Below, piece by piece: positions 1 through 11,416 of a DNA stretch of 64,000 nucleotides. The DNA lies in assembly GCA_011634665.1 (NCBI GenBank), contig WAEK01000014.1, positions 912,501-976,500 on the forward strand, read 5' to 3'. The position numbers and the translations under genes were made by a program. The notes beneath the pieces were generated by a model. That model did no database searches. It was not told where the DNA came from and saw nothing but the letters and a program-made list of their open reading frames with translations. Position 1 is the first letter of the stretch. Every line of letters begins with the position of its first letter. This stretch comes from Mortierella sp. BCC40632. Taxonomy: Eukaryota; Mortierellomycota; Mortierellomycetes; Mortierellales; Mortierellaceae.

Positions 1-1278
1 AGTTTCCTCTCGATCGATCTCAGTAGTCGTCCTCTCGCCATCCTTTTAAGTCGTTAATGTCCCGTCCCCATGACCCATCATCTTTAAGAGGAGAGAAATA
101 ATAGATACTAATTAGAAACACCTATCCTTAGATGCTACTCGGCACCAGACACCCTGAGAATATACCTAGAGGCTGCAGATGCTGATGTACAAAGGCCGTT
201 TACAAATGGGTGGCTGAGATGTCAAGGCGGTTACCTGTGGAGATAGCAGAGTTGTTACTTATATCTACCGCACTCCCGGCTACCATGGAGCAATCAGTGA
301 GCCCATCTGGGAAGCGAAGACGGCAAAAAGACACCTGGAAGGAGGTCTTCAAATCAACCCATTCTCGCCTACCTTGATTCAATTTCCGTGCCCAAGGAGA
401 TTAATCTCATCCATTACTTTACGCTTGTTAGCGAGAGATAGGGACAAAGAATGTACGCTATGCCCATGTGGTCGTCAGAGATACTGCCTGTCACCCAGCC
501 TTCGCTACTGAACTGCTTGAGTTCGCAATACAGGCACCTTGTAGCAGAATGAGAGGACACCATCAAAACGGAGGTTTTCTGGGACACGATCCTAGATATG
601 AAGACGAAATGACAGGACGAAAGGAGTCTGAAGCGCTTGTGCTCCAAGGCGGAGACTCATACAGTGGACCGACTTGATTGCGCTCTTGGATCTTTTGTCA
701 TAAATAATCGTCGCTGCGCTGGTATGGACTCTTTGAAAGTGTTTTCGACTGGTAGAGTATGTGATAAACATTGTATTGCAGGGTTCAGTTATGAAGGTGC
801 ACGTGCACCTTTGGCCCTTCCAATTAGACAAGGTGGGAAAAAAGTAGATGCTGACCATTGAGTAGTACCGTGGTGTCGCTGTCACCGTCCATCCGTTCGC
901 ACTCGCACACACACACACACATACGCATTCTCTCCTTTTCTCTTTCTCTCTTTCGGCACGTTTCTCTGCCCATTGCCACCGGCACCATCCGTTTGTCGCC
1001 TGCTCCCACATCATCTTGGGACGGGCCCCTTCATTGCATCAGGTTCGCTAAACGTTCTTTCCGATGGAATCTCAACCGCCACCCTTTCTCCATCCTACTC
1101 CTTCGTCTGCATTCACAGGAAAACGCGGAGCAACAAGCAGAGCAGAGTGATTTCAACTACGCTTCCCTATTGTCACGACCGAGATTGGATCCTGACCAAT
1201 TCCTCTCTTCTTTCTATTGATGTAATTCAACCATCCACAGCTTTGGAATCTATCATCGTCGTCGTCATCGTCATCATC

Positions 1279-1323
<45 letters not shown>

Positions 1324-1428
1324 AAACCAAGCGTCTTTTTCCATCCTCCTTTCAAGACCATTCTTTTCTTCCTTTCCTTGCCTCTTCTCCTTTTCTCTTT
1401 TTTCTATTCATCTACACAGTCCAGCAAG
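1..1428. other. Non-coding upstream region of the MAPKK gene
   Basis: No convincing gene is visible. Open frames at about 200-700 are short, have no recognisable domain and no clear splice partners. A short CA run lies near 905-922 and pyrimidine-rich DNA runs from about 930 to 1420, which resembles the leaders of other genes in this window. The frame of the kinase stays open upstream of its ATG, but it encodes a poly-histidine stretch from the TCA microsatellite and has no upstream in-frame ATG, so I treat it as leader. Confidence 0.5.
1280..1322. repeat. (TCA)n microsatellite in the MAPKK leader
   Basis: About 14 perfect TCA units lie about 110 bases upstream of the kinase start codon, preceded by degenerate TCG/TCA units from about 1257. 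Confidence 0.9.
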
Positions 1429-2124
1429 ATGTCACTGACAAGATCACACGCAAAAAAGATGAAGAATCCGGGTCTTCATGTACAACTGAACTCTACGCCG
1501 GCGAGCTCAGCTTCTCCTTCGCCCGCGCCCTTATTCAATGTAAGCACTTGCAATTATCCCTGCAGCAACAAACAGTATTGGAAGAACAGGGCAGAGAGGG
1601 GAAAAAATCCGCCAGGAAGGCAGGTGGTCCCTTCTTAGCTAAACAATTCAATTGGTACCAATAACCTCGCCCTTTTTTATTATTTCGATTAATTTTATTC
1701 TTCTGCCTTCGCCTTCCACACACAAATAGTCGAGGCCATTGATGGATTATCTGGAAAGAACCCCTAGGAATTCTGCACGGGAGAATCAATACGCCAGTGC
1801 GACAACACCAGGAGCAGGAGGACCTGGATTGCCGGAACGAAACGCCCGGTCAATTAGGAGTATTCCAGAGACCCCTGGTGGAACACGGGGCCCTGACCCA
1901 TTGATGAACCATACCTTGAAGCCAGAGGACATTGTCACCGTCAAGAAACTCGGTGAAGGTTCTGGAGGTACTGTGAGCAAAGTCAAGCACGTACCTACGG
2001 GATTCATCATGGCACGGAAAGTATGTTCTTTTCTCCCTCTTGACTCTTCTGTCGTTTTTTCTCGGGTCGATTTTCTCATCCTGGTAGAACTCTAACGCTT
2101 TCAACCCCTTATCTGATACTCACT

Positions 2125-2163
<39 letters not shown>

Positions 2164-3397
2164 ACTGAACAGCATGTCCGTTTTGATCCTAACCCGGATT
2201 TCCAGCGACTACTGGAACGGGAGCTCAAGACGTTGGACCGATGCCACTCTCCCTGGATTGTTACCTTTTATGGCGCATACATCGAAGGCGATGAACTAGC
2301 AATATGCATGGAGTACTGTGAGGGAGGAAGTATGGACGCTGTATATAAACGGATCTCAGAGAAGGGTCAGGCCATCTCGGAACTGGTTCTTGGCAAGATT
2401 GCTGAATCGGTCCTAAATGGACTTGTCTACCTCCACAAGATGCTCCAGGTTATTCACCGAGGCAAGTACCTGAAAGCGTTATTTTTATTTTTATTATTAT
2501 TTTTCAGGATTGATTCTGTTTGCAAAACATTCTTTCTGACATGACGACATTTTCATTTTTGATGATGTGTGTGTTTGTTTATTTTTTTTAACTCTCTAGA
2601 TCTGAAGCCTTCAAACATTGTGGCAACAATGGATGGAAATATCAAACTATGCGATTTTGGAGTGAGCGGTGATCTTGTCAACTCATTGGCAGAGACTTTT
2701 GTTGGTACAAGTTACTATATGGCAGTACGTAAAAAAAGAAGAAAAGAAAAAAATAGAAAAGAAAATGGAGTTGCTGTTTAGCCTTCTTTTCTTTTTCAGT
2801 GTCTGGCAAAGAGTGGATTCCCGACTTCGACTTTTTTTTTTTTTTTTTTTCATATGATACAAGCGTTGCAGCACCCTCAATCTCACTCTATTCTGTTCGT
2901 GCCACCTTCAACTAGCCGGAGCGCATTCAAGGAGGAAAATACCCTGTACAGTCGGATGTCTGGTCTCTTGGATTGACAATGGTCGAGATTGCAATGATGA
3001 GGAACCCCTTCCCCAACAATATGGCGCCGTTCGAGCTCTTACACTACATTGTCAACCAGCCTGTACCAGCTCTATCTGAGGAAGATGGCTGGTCAGCTCT
3101 TCTCCGAGATTTCTTGGGCCAATGGTACAACTTCTTTAACGGGAATCATGCGTCAAATGCAATGAGTATGAATGTATTTTGGGATGGTGAGAGCTGAAAT
3201 CTAACCTGAAATATCTAAATGTATATTATGGCACTAGCATGATCAAGGACTTTAGAAAGCGCCCCACCCCTGAGCAGGTCATGCAACATGAATTTATTGT
3301 GGCTTCGTCAAAACGGACTGCAGCAGATTTCGATATGAAAGCATGGATCCGTGAAGTATGGGATTATCGTAGCCCTCAAGATAACCAGGCTCCATAG
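1429..3397 (+). CDS. MAP kinase kinase (MEK/Ste7/Byr1-type dual-specificity kinase)
   Basis: Six exons: 1429-1539, 1730-2020, 2173-2461, 2600-2724, 2916-3124 and 3238-3397, giving 394 residues. It should phosphorylate Thr and Tyr in the activation loop of a MAP kinase. Visible motifs: a candidate MAPK docking site near residues 9-20 (KK followed by LHVQL), glycine loop GEGSGG at 112-117, catalytic Lys134 in MARK, HRDLKPSN at 229-236, DFG at 249-251, and the MEK activation pair Ser259/Thr263 with the S-x3-T spacing. The conserved APE is split by intron 4. MEK-like strings such as [12 protein letters not shown] and KLCDFGVSG place it nearer MEK1/Byr1/Ste7 than Pbs2 or Mkk1. Intron 3 is GC-AG. 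Intron 2 holds 34 T. The gene converges on the Maf gene with only about 100 bases between stop codons. The exact pathway (mating-type or other) is inferred, not shown. Confidence 0.93.
2127..2160. repeat. Poly(T)34 tract in intron 2 of the MAPKK gene
   Basis: Uninterrupted run of 34 T ending 12 bases before the acceptor AG at 2171-2172, so it probably doubles as the polypyrimidine tract. Confidence 0.95.
2462..2599 (+). other. GC-AG intron inside the kinase HRD motif
   Basis: The exon ends CACCGAG at 2461 and the intron starts GCAAGT, ending CTCTAG at 2599. Joining the exons gives His-Arg-Asp-Leu-Lys-Pro-Ser-Asn in frame. The nearest GT donor (2466) would shift the frame and destroy the motif, so the non-canonical GC donor is required. 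Confidence 0.88.
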
Positions 3398-3494
3398 GAA
3401 CTTGAGATCGAGCGATATAAACGGAAGAAGAAATGGCTCTGGAAAAGGGGACAAAAAAATTGTACAAGCACAGTTCCTTTTTTTTTTTTTTATC

Positions 3495-4267
3495 TTACAT
3501 ATTGGAGTTGAACTCCTGAAGCATATAGAAGAGCTTCGAGGCGGGGAGGCCAATAACGTTCCAGGAACAGCCGTTGATAGATTTTACGAGAATACAGCCT
3601 GTGGTCTGGTAACCATACCCTCCAGCCTTGTCCATTGGCTCGCCTGTAGCAACATAGGCATCAATTAACTCCTGACCAAACACTTGCATCTGAACTTCAG
3701 TCCCCTCAACGTCGGCCAGCACCCTTGGCCCCTCGGTTGACAATGATGTAGGAGAGGATGGAGGTGCAACGAGGACAACTCCTGTGTAAACCATATGAGT
3801 GGAGCCCGAGAGAGATGCAAGCATCTCCTTGGCGCCCTCGATGGACTGTGGCTTCTCGAGGATCTTGGATCCGTGGGCTACAACCGTGTCGGCGGCGATG
3901 ATCAGATCAGGCGTCCTGCCCTCATCCTATATTAGGCAAAAAGGTTTTTAGAGTTCAGCTCATTGCTGTTTTGTATCTTTCTTTATCAAAAGGACGTGTT
4001 TGCCTCGAGTTCTTTTACCTTCAGACGGTGATAGACTTCAAGGGCCTTTTGGCGAGCAGTCTCCTTTGCATACTGGGATGGATGACCAAACTGTGACTTG
4101 TCGAGGGTTTCAGGAAAGGTGCTTGGCACGATTCTATACCGAACGCCAACATGAGCCAGGGCGTCCTTACGACGAGGTGAGGATGAGGCGAGAACGACAT
4201 CCTTAGTGTTCAGGGTGTTTAGCCACTTGATATTGAGGACCTGTGGTGATGGAGATGGACTGGTCAT
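3495..4267 (-). CDS. Maf/HAM1-like nucleoside triphosphate pyrophosphatase (Maf family)
   Basis: Two exons read on the minus strand: 4267-4019 and 3926-3495, giving 226 residues, within the usual length of Maf proteins (about 190-230). Maf enzymes cleave non-canonical or excess nucleoside triphosphates (dTTP, UTP, CTP and modified forms) to monophosphate plus pyrophosphate, a housecleaning role. Evidence: the phosphate-binding motif LASSSPRRKDAL at about residues 26-37, the motif IIAADTVV at about 92-99 followed by ILEKP, and the TH-VYTGV segment. The reading frame closes with phase-0 introns (donor GTAAAAG, acceptor ATATAG). It is tail-to-tail with the MAPKK gene. Eukaryotes also carry Maf fused to a methyltransferase (ASMTL); no such fusion is seen here. 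Confidence 0.92.
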
Positions 4268-6380
4268 GGCGGATCTCGGTTGGTTTTCCTAGTGAATCTG
4301 GCCGTTGGCTGGATGAGAGGAATTTTATCTTGACTAGCTCCCTATTAAAGCGTTCTTTAGGTATTTGCTGCGGATTGGATACGGCCTCTTGAACCCAATG
4401 GAGCTGTCGAGTCATACTTGATCAACCTCTTTTTTATCTGTGCGACTCCGCTAGTCTTCATATCCGCATAACGTGTGTAGCTTTTGTACGGGCAACGAGC
4501 GACCTATTTTCCACGTGCATTCGCTGTCAGATCCAGCATGGCGTCAACCGCGGGCTCATAGTCAGCCCCCCACAGTTTTCTACGAACGCGCTGTGGAGTC
4601 AATCTCCGCAGATCACTGGGCGACTCCTTAGCAAACCAAGATCATGTTTCTGGGTAATCCCAAAGGGATGTGGATGCATCCAGAGAATGTCTCGAGTATC
4701 TCTGTCCTAGAAAGCTAGAAAGAGAGAGATCAGAGAAACCACCAGAAATAGTGAGCAGGTGGCAGACAGGACAGAAACCGATCAGGGCTTCGAGCGGTCA
4801 TCTCAGGCCATTGTCATCTTTGATCATTCTCATCAACTTTTTCATCAACTCCATCAACAACCATCCCAATCTCTTTTTCCTTTCTCCGTCTCTGTTGACA
4901 CTCACAGCCCGATAGTCCTGTTAGGTATGAATGTGCTTTTCCTGAACAGAGCGAGACACGAGTACGAAAGGAATTAAGCAAGGCCCGACAAGTCCGAAAA
5001 GATTCAATGTACCCCCGGCCACTTTGTCACACCGGCTGCTTTCGTCATCAAGGCAGCCCCAAAACTGGTGGCAATCTAGCCCATCTGTGGGTCTATGGGG
5101 AGGCTGAAGGACAAACAGGCATCCCTCAACGCCTCGTCGTATGCAAAGGGTTCGCTCCTAACGGAAACGGCAACAGTAGGTTCTTGGGTGTTGGTGAATG
5201 AACGATGCTTAGACTTTTATCCTTCCTTTTTGCCACCGTTTTTGTTTGGATCAAACCCTCAAGAGTCCTCTCTCTCCTTTCTCTTGTAGTGGTCTCGAGA
5301 GAGAGAGAGAAAGAGGTATGTATGTGTGAGAGCAAGGGATTTCTGGACGCAATTGAGACTCTTGAGTAGCCAATGACCGTACTGATTGTCACCCCTACAC
5401 AACAGGCGTGCACCACGGACCATGGTCTCGATGGTGATGGCGGGGCGGGACTGACTGGTAGTCTATGCCTCTTTTTATTTTTGGCAGCCTCCTTCTTTAG
5501 AGGTGTATGATGCTTAGTCGGAGAGAGGAAGGCAAAGAAAGAAGAAGAAGAAGAAGAAGAAGAAGCAAAGAGAATGTCCCGCAATTGGATGAGTGAGGTG
5601 TGGTATACAGCTCGACCCGGGTCTCCGTGATCGGTACAATTGAGACGAACAGATGGAGAACTGTTCTAACCAAGCATGCTCTTGCCCAATCCTGCCTCGT
5701 CCTCCAAACAAACAGCAAACCGCCCCTCATTGCGCTCCGCCTCTTGACAGTCTCTCTGGTATTCGACCTTCTCTATCTTGACTCTCCTCTCTCGAACTAG
5801 CGCTCTCGTCCTGATCAGCCCGCCGTTTGTTGGCTCGTTTGGCTGTAGTCGCTCTGTCTCTTTTTCTCTCTCTCTCTTTCTTTTCTTCACCCTGGTCAAT
5901 CTGGCGAATAAGAGTTTCCCGCCCTTGATTACCTCCTCTCTGCTGTTTGCTGTTGACTGCACGGCTCATTTCCAGATATACTAGCTGGCTACAAAGTCCT
6001 CCTCCCCCTTTCTTCCCCCTCTACTTTTCTCCTCCGGCCGGACCCTTCTGGAGGATCTAATCGTCAAGTGAAGTTTACTCCTGTACGCAAGGAACGTCTC
6101 CACTCCTTCCTTACCTGGTCACTCCTTTGTGCGGCCATGGCTTCTCGGCCGACACCTGGTGAGGCCACAGGAGGCGATGGGAAAAAAGGAAAAAAAAAAA
6201 AAAACACCGCGGCCACAGACAGAGACATTGGCAGAGACACAGTGGGGATGGAAAGTGGGAAAGGAGGATGAGGCTAGTCCAGCGGTCCTGTTTACTTGCT
6301 GGGTCTGTCCAGCCCTAATCCAACGCAGGGCCTTTTTCCTCTCGTTCAGGCTTGTCCGCGCCTTGTGTGCCGACCACACC

Positions 6381-6383
<3 letters not shown>

Positions 6384-6422
<39 letters not shown>
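6384..6422. repeat. (TC)n microsatellite
   Basis: About 19 TC units. Further CT runs follow at 6491-6511 and 6532-6542, together forming a pyrimidine-rich block before a TATA-like element. Confidence 0.9.
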
Positions 6423-6425
<3 letters not shown>

Positions 6426-6549
6426 GCTCTCTCTCACTTACACACGCTCTCACCACATTTCTCCCTCTTCTCTCTCTCGCCTCTCTATATCTCTCTCTCT
6501 CTCTCTCTCTATCTAATAATAATAAAATCTCTCTCTCTCTTTCTCGCTC

Positions 6550-6556
6550 TATAAAG
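6550..6556 (+). promoter_or_regulatory. TATA-like element, candidate promoter of the PHD gene
   Basis: TATAAAG sits directly after the CT block and about 940 bases before the proposed ATG at 7491. Other TATA-like boxes in this window lie 100-600 bases before a start codon, so this one is less secure. Confidence 0.3.
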
Positions 6557-6756
6557 CTTTGCTCCAAATCTCATCCATCTAAACCCCACCCCCCTCTTTC
6601 CTTCTATTTTCTCTCCCCGTTCCCATTGTCTTGCGGTTGGTTGCGTTACCTGCTCCGGAGATCGCATCGCGGATCGGCCGTGCCGCTAAATCTGTCGATC
6701 CGCCATCGAGGGCTCCTCTTCTCTTCTATTTGTCTTTTCTCATTTGGGTCTCCGTC

Positions 6757-6781
6757 GCACGCACGCACGCACGCACGCACA
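6757..6781. repeat. (GCAC)n tetranucleotide repeat
   Basis: About six GCAC units in pyrimidine-rich leader DNA. Confidence 0.85.
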
Positions 6782-7170
6782 CTCCTCTCTCCTCCTTCTC
6801 TCCCATTCACCCCTCATCACCCGTCTGTCACTCTGTCACTCTGTCACTGTCTCTCCTCCTCCCTGTTCCCACCTCTCTTTTCCAGTCTATGCGCACTAGA
6901 CGAGTCATCCGTCACCCAAGCCCCATCTTATCCCATCTCGATCTGTCCTCCACATCCTCCACCCTCTCTAGAACGCTCTCTCCCAGGACATTGCTCGCAC
7001 CGTCTCCTCTGCAGGGCTAAAGGTATGGGGCGTATATCTCTCCAGCGCTCCGTCTCCGTTCGACGTTTTGCTCGCGTTCCCCCTATTCGTATTACCTCCT
7101 AGCATGCCCCTTTCCCTGCTCTTGTCGGTTCCCACATCCACTCGTAGATAGAGTCCTCTTTTGCGTTGCT

Positions 7171-7193
7171 ATCTCTCTCTCTCTCTCTCTATC

Positions 7194-7260
<67 letters not shown>

Positions 7261-7275
7261 GTCTGTCTGTCCATC
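7171..7275. repeat. Compound (TC)/(TCTA)/(TCTG) microsatellite
   Basis: A mosaic of CT, CTAT and CTGT units about 215 bases before the proposed start codon of the PHD gene. The frame is open through it, but translation would give a Ser/Leu/Ile/Cys repeat with no ATG, so I read it as leader. Confidence 0.9.
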
Positions 7276-7490
7276 TCTCAATCTCTCTATTTCTCTCTAT
7301 CCCCCCGTCATCATCCCACCACCTTGTCTATGGGGCCCCGGTTCGACTGCAATCAAAAAACAAAAAAGATGTGTCGAGTCGGAACTACATTCTGCTAGCC
7401 AACCATGATCCTATGCTTATCCTCGTTTCTGTCCGCTCCTCAAACATTTTGAACTCTAGACGGCTTTCCTATCAATCCATTGCCGCCGCT

Positions 7491-10400
7491 ATGTCTCTTG
7501 ATGTCTCTCCGCGGCTTGCGCGATCCGATGACCTTGGCACACTTGTCGAGGCAAAGAAGACAAGGCGGCCGATGGCGCTGAGAAGAAGCAGACATCCTAC
7601 ACGCAGAGACAATATTGAGAATGCTCAGTCCAACTCGTCATCGCCATCTCTCAGCCTGACCAAGCTCCCTGTCCAAAAGCAGTCCACAAGGATCCGAAAG
7701 CGCCTGTTCGTCGAGGTTGTCGAGGTTGTCGAAGTACCAGTCCTTCCTGGCCAGAATAGACCTTCAGCCAAACGACTCAAGACTGTCGAGAATGATCTGG
7801 TCCGTTGCAGGTCGCCTGTCCCACACCGCACTCTCTCCGATATCTCTTTTAGCCTCAACCAGCCATCTGCTCAGCTCAAGCGCGACACACCACTGACAAA
7901 GACTCAGACCACTCTGGCCAACTGGAGAAAAGGTCAAAATCAAAAACGAGTGGGGATCGATGGCGACGATGCTGATGATGAGCACGATACTCTGCAGATC
8001 ACTTCGGCTACAATGGCCCAGACACTGAGCCAGTCTGGCTCCAAAGTCAATGCAACCTCCTGGGAGATGTCTCCCCTGAGAGACTCTTCTCCGTACGAAC
8101 AGAGCGACTCTGCAGCTTCAGCATCTAACCCGGCTCAAGACTATGATTTTCTGGGAAGCGACTCAACTCTGACAAGCCCTGATGACGATACTGAAGATTC
8201 TGATGAGCATGAGGACCCAAATAGTCACGGTGCCCCAGGCGACGTCAGTGTGCTACCAGAACATCCTGGTGTTGCAACGCAGGATCCTAATTCTGGCGCT
8301 GTAGCTAGTACACCCCATGTTGTATACTCTGTCAAACGTAATCGTCCAGGTCGTCCACGAAAGGCCTTGTCCAAGGATGAGAATATCCCCCCGTCATTGC
8401 CCCCCAGCGATCTAGACACTGAGGCTAAATCCATTAAACGGAGACGATCTGTAGTCAAGAAGCACTCGTCTAGACAAGTTTCCCTACCCTTGACTTGGCA
8501 AGAGGATGGATCGACTTCCAAACCCTTTGCTGGATTAAGAGAAGAGCTTCATGAAAAATCCGAGCAAACAAACCCTTGTGATACTGAAAGCAATTGCTCT
8601 GGATCCGTTATCGAACACAATGTCAATACCACACAAGATGGAGCAAATTCTAATCAGATTTCAGGGTCAATCATCGCCCACCAAGGCAAAGGGAATGCCC
8701 GCAGCCTTGACACTGCTGAGGCCTCCTCTACTTCAATCGATATCCCTTACTCGGACAAGAGCCTCAGTCTTATCCTTAAAGACGGTGTATCAGCTCATTC
8801 AGGAACTATAAACGTCGAGCCAACTCCACAATCCTCAACGCCCACTGGTCGCGGAGAGGACAACCGTGACCATGTGTTTGCAGTCCCTGCTCTCCCCCGG
8901 CGCCGGAACTCTAGTGCACGTACCCCCTTGGTTGCTCGATTTGGTCAAAGGGCTCGTGCAAAACTAGATGGGCTCTCTACTATGGATGAACGTCTGGTTC
9001 CCGTCCCGCCTTCGACGGCTGCTATGCAGCATCGTGGGAGGGTCTTTGCGCGGGCAGCGCCTCGTCCAATTCTTTTCCAGACCTGCCACAGCATCATGAC
9101 TGGACCAAAGTCTGATCCATCACAACCAAATATTGACCATTTACGGGTCCTGCTCCAACACGCCCTGCAACGTGGCCTTCGTAAAATCCAAGAGTCTTCA
9201 TCAGCACATTTATCGTCACCTGACATGCCCTGTCCCTCCGAGCCAAGCCTTAAGCCTTCTCTTCAAGTTCAAGCCTGGGGTGCCACAATCGGCAATGGAA
9301 AGGGACTTTTTAAGCAATCGGCTCGAAAGCTACAAGAGCAAGCCCGAGTCGAAGAACGTCGCAATATTGTTGCCAATGCCTACCGTAAGCTGGACCTCCC
9401 ATCGCCACCACTCAATTGGGATAGATCATCAGAGCTTATTCTCGGTACCACACCCACTTTGACGCACGAGGCTACTCTGCCGAGAAGGCGACCAGGAAGA
9501 CCTTGTGGACGATGGTGGAGTACAGCTGAGCAGACTCTGGATCAAATCGCTGGCCGACTCTCGTGCGAGTATTGCTGCAAGACTTACAAGAACAGGAGCG
9601 GACTTTCGTACCACATGGTCCGATGTCCAATGGCTCGATTGGTAAGTCTCGCTTTCTCTACTTTTTTTTTGGGGGGGGTGATGTATCCGACAGAGTGTTC
9701 ATCAATCTGTTTCTTTTGATACTTTAGCAGTCGTCGATGGCTCAAGATGGCGAAGGGGACTCAACGGACTCGGAAACGGAAGATCAGCGTCGTGAACGAT
9801 GCTCCAAACTTTTAAGTATTGGAAAATCGACATATGCCTCTAAGTCTCCTAGTGACGAGTATGGTGAAGACGAGGGCATGATCAAATGTGTCTGTGGCTC
9901 ATCTGAAGACGAAGGCGATATGGTTCAGTGCGACGAATGCAAGGTCTGGCTTCATTTGGAGTGTGTTGGTCTGTCCATGGACACGGTCTCGGACGACTAT
10001 TTTTGCCCATCCTGTACAGGTCGAACCCGTAACCGACACACTGGAGGGAAGTTTGCACCCCTTGGCTTCTCAGCGCAACAGATGGTCGGACGTACCGTCT
10101 CGAAAAGACGATCAAATGCCCCATCAAGGCGCTACCGGGAAATCTCAGACTGCACCTCTGATGAAGACGAGAACTATTCGGATGCTTCAGGAAATGCACC
10201 AATCCGGCTTCGGCTCGACACGGACAGTGAACAAGAAGCCAATACGATGGATTCAGACGAAGATTCTCTGCAAGATGATAGTGCAGTATCCCCTCAAGTA
10301 ATCCTGAACCATGACTGGGAAGAGGAAAAGAGGCGTGATACTTCCACTAAGCTTGGATTCGAAAGCGAACTCTTTAGCGGATCATTGTTCTGCGCAGCCA

Positions 10401-11267
10401 TGTTCAAAACGTCTCGTGGATCTGATCCGATGTTGGACGGATCTTCCAGCCAGGATTCGTCTTCGCAGCCTTCGACTTTAATGGGATCTCTTCTTTCAGG
10501 CGATTTAGGGCTGGACAATGATGAGTTTTCGCCCACGGCAGCTATGAGTACAGCAGCTCTAGAGACCATGGCACCTGTGCCACTGGAGCTCAGCCCGGTT
10601 CCAAGAGACGAGGTTGAGGCACAACTGCCTAGCAGTCAAGGGCCATTTGATTATTTGCCATCGTCAGACTTGTTGTTCTCTCCCGACTATGCCCCTGAGG
10701 CCGAAGACTCGCCAGAGCTGATGCTGGGTTCCGAGCTTAGTGTAGAGTCTGAAGGGTAAGTGTTCTTCATGTGTGAAAATCATAGCTGAGTGATATCAGT
10801 AGAAACGACCCACTATATTAACGATCCAAGCGATCCGTGGTATTAGTCTCTCCACGCCCGTCGATATTGCCCACGGATATGACCCAGTTGAGTATTGGCA
10901 AGAAGAGGATATTGCTACAGTTAGCGGTCCGGAGCTACTACATGTTGATTCTGAGCTTTATCCAATGTTGTCCACAGAGCGGAAACATGAGCGATCAGAA
11001 AGAAACCTGGACAGCTCGAGCACAGACCACCTGGGAGATGCTTTTCACGATGATACTGTCACTTCACAGTTTGGTGAAGTCCATCTGCATTCTAGCGAAT
11101 TGGATCTCGAAGGTAACGTCTAGTTTTCTAGGCTCTTTCTTATCCAGCCCACCATGCAACAGATCTAATTGCCACTGAGCTAATGACTTTAAATTTCACC
11201 TATCCTTGAACTTGACACTATCTTTCTAGATATCACAGCGTTTGAACTGGCGAGGCTGTCTGATTGA
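7491..11267 (+). CDS. AT-hook, d4/DPF-type C2HC finger and PHD finger chromatin protein
   Basis: Four exons: 7491-9641, 9731-10755, 10847-11112 and 11230-11267, about 1159 residues. Most is low-complexity. Recognisable parts: an AT-hook RPGRPRK near residue 285, a second AT-hook-like RRPGRP near 665, a finger C-x2-C-x12-H-x3-C near 691-712 whose core YKNRSGLSYH closely matches the single C2H2 finger of the metazoan Requiem/DPF (d4) family, and a C4HC3 PHD finger near 768-815 (CVCGSSEDEGDMVQCDEC and WLHLEC). d4 proteins are BAF/SWI-SNF subunits that read histone H3; a similar chromatin-reader role is inferred. Unlike DPF proteins it has one PHD, not a tandem pair. I chose ATG 7491 for its better context (G at -3); ATG 7413 is also in frame. 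Exon 2 has a TAGCAG tandem acceptor, so a one-Gln variant is possible. Confidence 0.82.
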
Positions 11268-11384
11268 CCCTTGACAGCACATAAGACCTGACCTCAGTCA
11301 TTGTTACTCTTCCAAACGACATTTAACATTCTACAAATATGCACTTGCACACAAACACAACATATCCACAAACTGCATTTCCTA

Positions 11385-11416
<32 letters not shown>

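Larger units (their letters stand above)
4268..7490. other. Repeat-rich region between Maf and the PHD gene
   Basis: About 3.2 kb with no supportable gene. It must hold the promoters of both divergent genes. Contents: a (GAA)n run near 5538-5563, several CT tracts between 6384 and 7275, a (GCAC)n run at 6757-6781, and a TATA-like element at 6550. A donor-like AAAG|GTATGG at about 7020 could open a leader intron, but I cannot confirm it. Confidence 0.5.

Noticed and set aside
200..677. Short open frames on both strands near the left edge
   Set aside because: 60-77 codons, no recognisable domain, and no splice sites that join them into a longer sensible protein.
973..1428. In-frame upstream extension of the MAPKK with poly-His
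   Set aside because: It has no ATG and the poly-His comes from a TCA microsatellite; the docking motif begins right after ATG 1429.
7161..7490. N-terminal extension of the PHD protein through the CT repeats
   Set aside because: The frame opens at TTG, not ATG, and encodes repeat-derived Ser/Leu/Ile. The in-frame ATG at 7413 has a weaker context than 7491, although it is not excluded.
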